Origin: Venatoribacter pacificus
GTDB taxonomy: Bacteria; Pseudomonadota; Gammaproteobacteria; Pseudomonadales; Oceanobacteraceae
Direction of reading: 5' to 3'
NCBI RefSeq assembly: GCF_025318105.1
Contig: NZ_JAOANI010000015.1
Coordinates: 124,001-188,000 of the forward strand
DNA length: 64,000 bases
In this document: in pieces, positions 61,199-64,000 of the stretch
Layout of the letters: each line of letters starts with the position of its first letter
How positions within the stretch are numbered: the first letter of the stretch is position 1
Notes under the pieces: generated by a model
What the model saw: only the letters and a program-made list of their open reading frames with translations
What the model was told of the DNA's origin: nothing
Database searches by the model: none
Translations under genes and position numbers: made by a program

Positions 61199-61886
61199 CC
61201 TCGGCTATGGAGTTTGCTTCAGCACTGCCCAATGCACGCAGACTGAGCGCGCAAAGCTGCTGAATTAATTGTTGTTGTTCTTTGCTGGTCATCGCGGCGC
61301 GTGCCGCCATCTGGGGTAATTCGTTTGCGCTGTTCGTTTTTGCCTGGCCGGGAAATAACGGCCCGATTAACGCCTCGCTTAACAGGCCGACCAGAGCGGC
61401 TGCACTGATGCCGGCGTCCTGCGCGGCAAATTCACCACTGGCAATGCCGTCACGGATCAGGTCTTCAAAAATATCGGCGTAGGCCATGCGGTAACGCAGG
61501 CGCTCCTGCTCGACGCGCGGATCAACCGGTTCGGCAATTAGGGCGTAGGCCAGTTGCGGCCCCTGCAACGCACGCCGGGCAAACACCGCCACTGCCCGCG
61601 CCAGACGCAGGGCATAAGCATCGGCCACATTACGGCTCTCGCTGGCCGCAGCCACCTGCGCCACTTCGTGTTCGGTGGCGTAGCGGAAGACTTCCGCCAC
61701 TAGTTCCGGTTTATTCGGGAAATGGCGGTAAATCGTACCCGCCGCGACACCGGAGCGCTCCGCCACTGCCGCCGCCGTGGCGGCGGCAAAGCCCTGTTCG
61801 GCAACTAAATCACGCGCAGCATGCAACAAGCGCTGGCGGGTATTCGCCTTACGGGCACGGGTATGTTCGGTTTCGCGGTAAGCCAT
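61173..61886 (-). CDS. TetR-family regulator of the acyl-CoA dehydrogenase
   Basis: A 237-residue regulator: helix-turn-helix ANTRQRLLHAARDLVAEQGFAAATAAAVAERSGVAAGTIYRHFPNKPELVAEVFR. I start at ATG 61886 (MAYRETEHTRARKANTR); the frame upstream runs through the operator palindrome. It is upstream of and overlaps the AidB-like gene. A 38-bp inverted repeat lies just before the start. Confidence 0.92.
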   Translation of the reverse strand: MAYRETEHTRARKANTRQRLLHAARDLVAEQGFAAATAAAVAERSGVAAGTIYRHFPNKPELVAEVFRYATEHEVAQVAAASESRNVADAYALRLARAVAVFARRALQGPQLAYALIAEPVDPRVEQERLRYRMAYADIFEDLIRDGIASGEFAAQDAGISAAALVGLLSEALIGPLFPGQAKTNSANELPQMAARAAMTSKEQQQLIQQLCALSLRALGSAEANSIAEDVSYEHQR

Positions 61887-61917
61887 AACGCCGGTTCCGG
61901 GTTCGCCTTGTGAATTC

Positions 61918-61955
61918 TGATCAAATAAGTGAATCATCATTCACTTGTTTGATCA
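61918..61955. promoter_or_regulatory. TetR-type operator palindrome
   Basis: Two 17-base arms, TGATCAAATAAGTGAAT and ATTCACTTGTTTGATCA, differ at one position and enclose CATC. The inner core AAGTGAAT-ATTCACTT is typical of TetR-family sites. It lies 32 bases before the tetR start and 141 bases before the phosphatase start, so it can control both divergent genes. Confidence 0.8.
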
Positions 61956-62095
61956 AGGGTGTTTTTGTACAGCCGCTGAGCCTGTATTGGCTGTACCGGG
62001 CTGCCACAGAAGCTTCATCGCTTGTTCACGCCGATGTCATGCCAGACACCAATATTGGTCTAGTCCAAAAACCAACAACAATGAAGGAGACCACC

Positions 62096-63913
62096 ATGCT
62101 TAACCAAGGCAATCAAAGATTTGGCCGGCTGCTCGCCGCTATGCTCTGCATCTGCGCCAGCACGGCCGCCCTGGCAGCCAGCAAACCGCCCGTCGTTACG
62201 GATCCACAACTACCACCGGCAAGCGGCAGCGCGCCACGGGTATTGCTGCTGGGTATCGACGGCGTGCAACTGGAAGAACTGCAACAAATCAGCACGCCCA
62301 ACTTCAACCGCCTGCAGGTGCGCAAGGCCTATACCGGCGGTGTTGATGGCGAAGCCAGCCAACAGAAAACCTCCAGCGGACCGGGCTGGTCGACCATTCT
62401 GACCGGCGTATGGGCGAACAAACATCAGATCACCGCCAACGATTCCGACCTTGCTAATCCGGAGTTTCCTTCACTGTTTAAACGTCTGCGCGATGCCCGC
62501 CCGCAAGCGAAGATCGCCAGTGTGATGAACTGGGGCACTCCCAATACCACCTATTTCCGCAATGAAGTCAGCGGCAACGACATCACCCTGAATGGCCTTA
62601 GCGACAGCGCCGTTACCAGTAAAGGCATCGAATTAATTGCGCAGGATTACGATCTGGTTTTCCTGCACCTGGACGAGCCTGATCACGCCGGCCACAGCAG
62701 TTGTTTTGGCCCGGCCTACAATACCGCGTTGCGCGGTGTGGATGCGCAGCTGGGTCAGCTGCTGGATGCGGTTGAGCAAAGCAGCAGCGATTGGCTGGTA
62801 CTGGTTACCACCGACCACGGCCGTGAACCGGTACTGGGTTGCAACCACGGCAGCCAGACCCGTCAGGAAAAAACCATTTTTATTGCCAGCAATAAAACCC
62901 TGAACAGCGAATTCAGCCAGTACACCAGCGATATCAGCAACGGCGATTTTTCCGCTATTTATGGTAATCCGGCACAAACCAGTATCACGCCGACGGTACT
63001 GCGTTATTTAGGTGTGGAGCCACAAATCAGCTGGCAACTGGATGGCCTGCCATTAACCGCAGCCGAAGGTGTGCGTAAAGTATTACCCGGCGGCGGCAGT
63101 AACGATTTCAGCTGGTATGCCGACAGCAGCGCTGATGTGGAAATTTTCCGTAACGGTACAGCACTGACACAGGTTGATGCCCTGCAGCGTGGCTTTGCCG
63201 ACAACGCCGATGTGCGCGGTATTGTTGATTACACCCTGGTGCAGAACAACACCCCGGTGTCACTGCGCCTGAATAAAGTGGATATTGATGCTGCCGTCGA
63301 CTGGAGCCTGAGCCGCGCCTATTTTTTCCGCGATGACAGCCGCTATGTGCGCTATAACAAAACCGCCGACCAGTCTGACAGTGGCTATCCGGCCAATACA
63401 AATAACAACAGCTGGCCGGGTCTGGGTGATTATGCCGGTTTAATTACCGCCGCCTTCAGCAAAGACAGCAGCCGCAGTTATTATTTTTTAAGCGATGGCC
63501 GTTATATCCGTTACAACAACAGCAGCGATCAGGCCGATGCCGGTTATCCGAAAAATATCGATGACAACAGCTGGCCGGGCTTAGGTGCCTATGCCACGCA
63601 AATTACCGCAGCACTGCGCTGGACCGGCGATAAGGTGTATTTTTTCCTGAAAAACGGCACCTATCTGCGTTATGACTTAGGCGATGACCGGGTAGACAGC
63701 GGTTACCCGAAAGCGGTTAACGATAATACCTGGCCGGGCCTTGGCGCTTATGCCCAGGATATTACCGCCGCAGTAAAATGGAGCGACAGCCGTGCGTATT
63801 TCTTCCTCAGCAACCAGCGTTATATCCGTTACTCCATCAGCAGCGACAGCGCCGACAGTGGCTATCCGGCCAAAGTTAATGGCGGCACCTGGCCGGGGCT
63901 GATGAATCCGTAA
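62096..63913 (+). CDS. secreted alkaline-phosphatase-superfamily enzyme with C-terminal hemopexin-like repeats
   Basis: A 605-residue exported protein. Signal peptide LAAMLCICASTAALA, then a phosphodiesterase/nucleotide-pyrophosphatase-type domain: LLLGIDGVQLEELQQISTPNFNRL (metal Asp), SSGPGWSTILTGVWANKHQI (nucleophile Ser/Thr region), FLHLDEPDHAGHSS and VTTDHGREPVLGCNHGSQ (metal Asp/His). From about residue 400 four repeats of the form YFF..xYxRY..xxDxxDxGYP..xxWPGL follow, as in hemopexin blades. Start at 62096 with AAGGAG upstream; the ATG at 62081 is part of that site. Divergent from tetR. Confidence 0.88.
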   Translation: MLNQGNQRFGRLLAAMLCICASTAALAASKPPVVTDPQLPPASGSAPRVLLLGIDGVQLEELQQISTPNFNRLQVRKAYTGGVDGEASQQKTSSGPGWSTILTGVWANKHQITANDSDLANPEFPSLFKRLRDARPQAKIASVMNWGTPNTTYFRNEVSGNDITLNGLSDSAVTSKGIELIAQDYDLVFLHLDEPDHAGHSSCFGPAYNTALRGVDAQLGQLLDAVEQSSSDWLVLVTTDHGREPVLGCNHGSQTRQEKTIFIASNKTLNSEFSQYTSDISNGDFSAIYGNPAQTSITPTVLRYLGVEPQISWQLDGLPLTAAEGVRKVLPGGGSNDFSWYADSSADVEIFRNGTALTQVDALQRGFADNADVRGIVDYTLVQNNTPVSLRLNKVDIDAAVDWSLSRAYFFRDDSRYVRYNKTADQSDSGYPANTNNNSWPGLGDYAGLITAAFSKDSSRSYYFLSDGRYIRYNNSSDQADAGYPKNIDDNSWPGLGAYATQITAALRWTGDKVYFFLKNGTYLRYDLGDDRVDSGYPKAVNDNTWPGLGAYAQDITAAVKWSDSRAYFFLSNQRYIRYSISSDSADSGYPAKVNGGTWPGLMNP

Positions 63914-63945
63914 TACTCAGATACATATTTAACGGCAATAAAAAC

Positions 63946-63970
63946 CGGGCAGAATTTCTGCCCGTTTTTT
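63946..63970 (+). terminator. rho-independent terminator after the phosphatase gene
   Basis: CGGGCAGA and TCTGCCCG pair around ATT and are followed by TTTTTT. It lies 32 bases beyond the stop. Confidence 0.92.
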
Positions 63971-64000
63971 ATGCTGAATTAAGCGTGTTTTAAATATCCC

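Overview
The window looks like a chromosome segment of a marine-type gammaproteobacterium, most likely Oceanospirillales and Thalassolituus/Oceanobacter-like. This is inferred from gene families and order: pilU-pilT next to yggS-proC-yggT-yggU, ubiE-ubiJ-ubiB, eutBC with an APC permease, and a lipase with its foldase. No rRNA or tRNA gene was recognised. The sequence is a draft scaffold, because a run of N lies at 33420-33429.

Layout. 1-1868: mnmH (cut by the window edge) and selD, the selenouridine tRNA-modification pair. 1974-5318: envelope and periplasmic genes (lipoprotein, solute-binding protein, endonuclease I, beta-barrel protein). 5700-9332: a molybdenum cofactor operon moaA-mobA-moaB-moaC-moaD-moaE behind a probable Moco riboswitch. 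9366-14655: a DUF2254 membrane protein and a 1166-residue protein I cannot assign. 14748-20929: a minus-strand cluster of LysR regulator, 2OG-Fe(II) oxygenase, alpha/beta hydrolase, NMT1-type ABC importer and nucleoside deaminase. It reads like uptake and breakdown of a nucleobase-like compound. 21085-27908: pilU and pilT, divergent yggS-proC-yggT-yggU, and a SulP transporter.

27946-33060: a penicillin-acylase-family lipoprotein and a divergent AraC-type regulator, enclosed by two arrays of one dyad-containing repeat in opposite orientation. 33090-34716: a small AT-richer patch with a gene split by a short inverted-repeat element (which carries the assembly gap) and two small zinc-ribbon proteins. 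34815-39942: ethanolamine use (AraC/EutR-like regulator, eutB, eutC, permease) without microcompartment genes. 40007-46713: a beta-barrel protein, then a MarR regulator, an RND protein fused to a LolA-like domain, a DUF1302-like outer-membrane protein and a hydrolase, with a two-site operator candidate. 46794-51263: small membrane protein, solute-binding protein, and the ubiquinone genes ubiE-ubiJ-ubiB.

51264-55262 is the clearest accessory region: repeat-rich non-coding DNA with a 228-bp direct duplication, a perfect 24-bp palindrome, and an AT-rich 836-codon SIR2-STAND-TPR-like gene, probably a single-gene antiphage system. 55286-63970: MAPEG protein, S1/P1 nuclease, small secreted protein, lipase plus foldase, AidB-like acyl-CoA dehydrogenase with its TetR regulator and operator, and a secreted phosphodiesterase/phosphatase ending in four hemopexin-like repeats.

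The best candidates for something new are the SIR2-STAND gene with its palindrome, the RND-LolA fusion operon, the phosphatase-hemopexin fusion and the 2OG-oxygenase/NMT1 cluster. Family assignments come from motif recognition by eye; no database search was possible.
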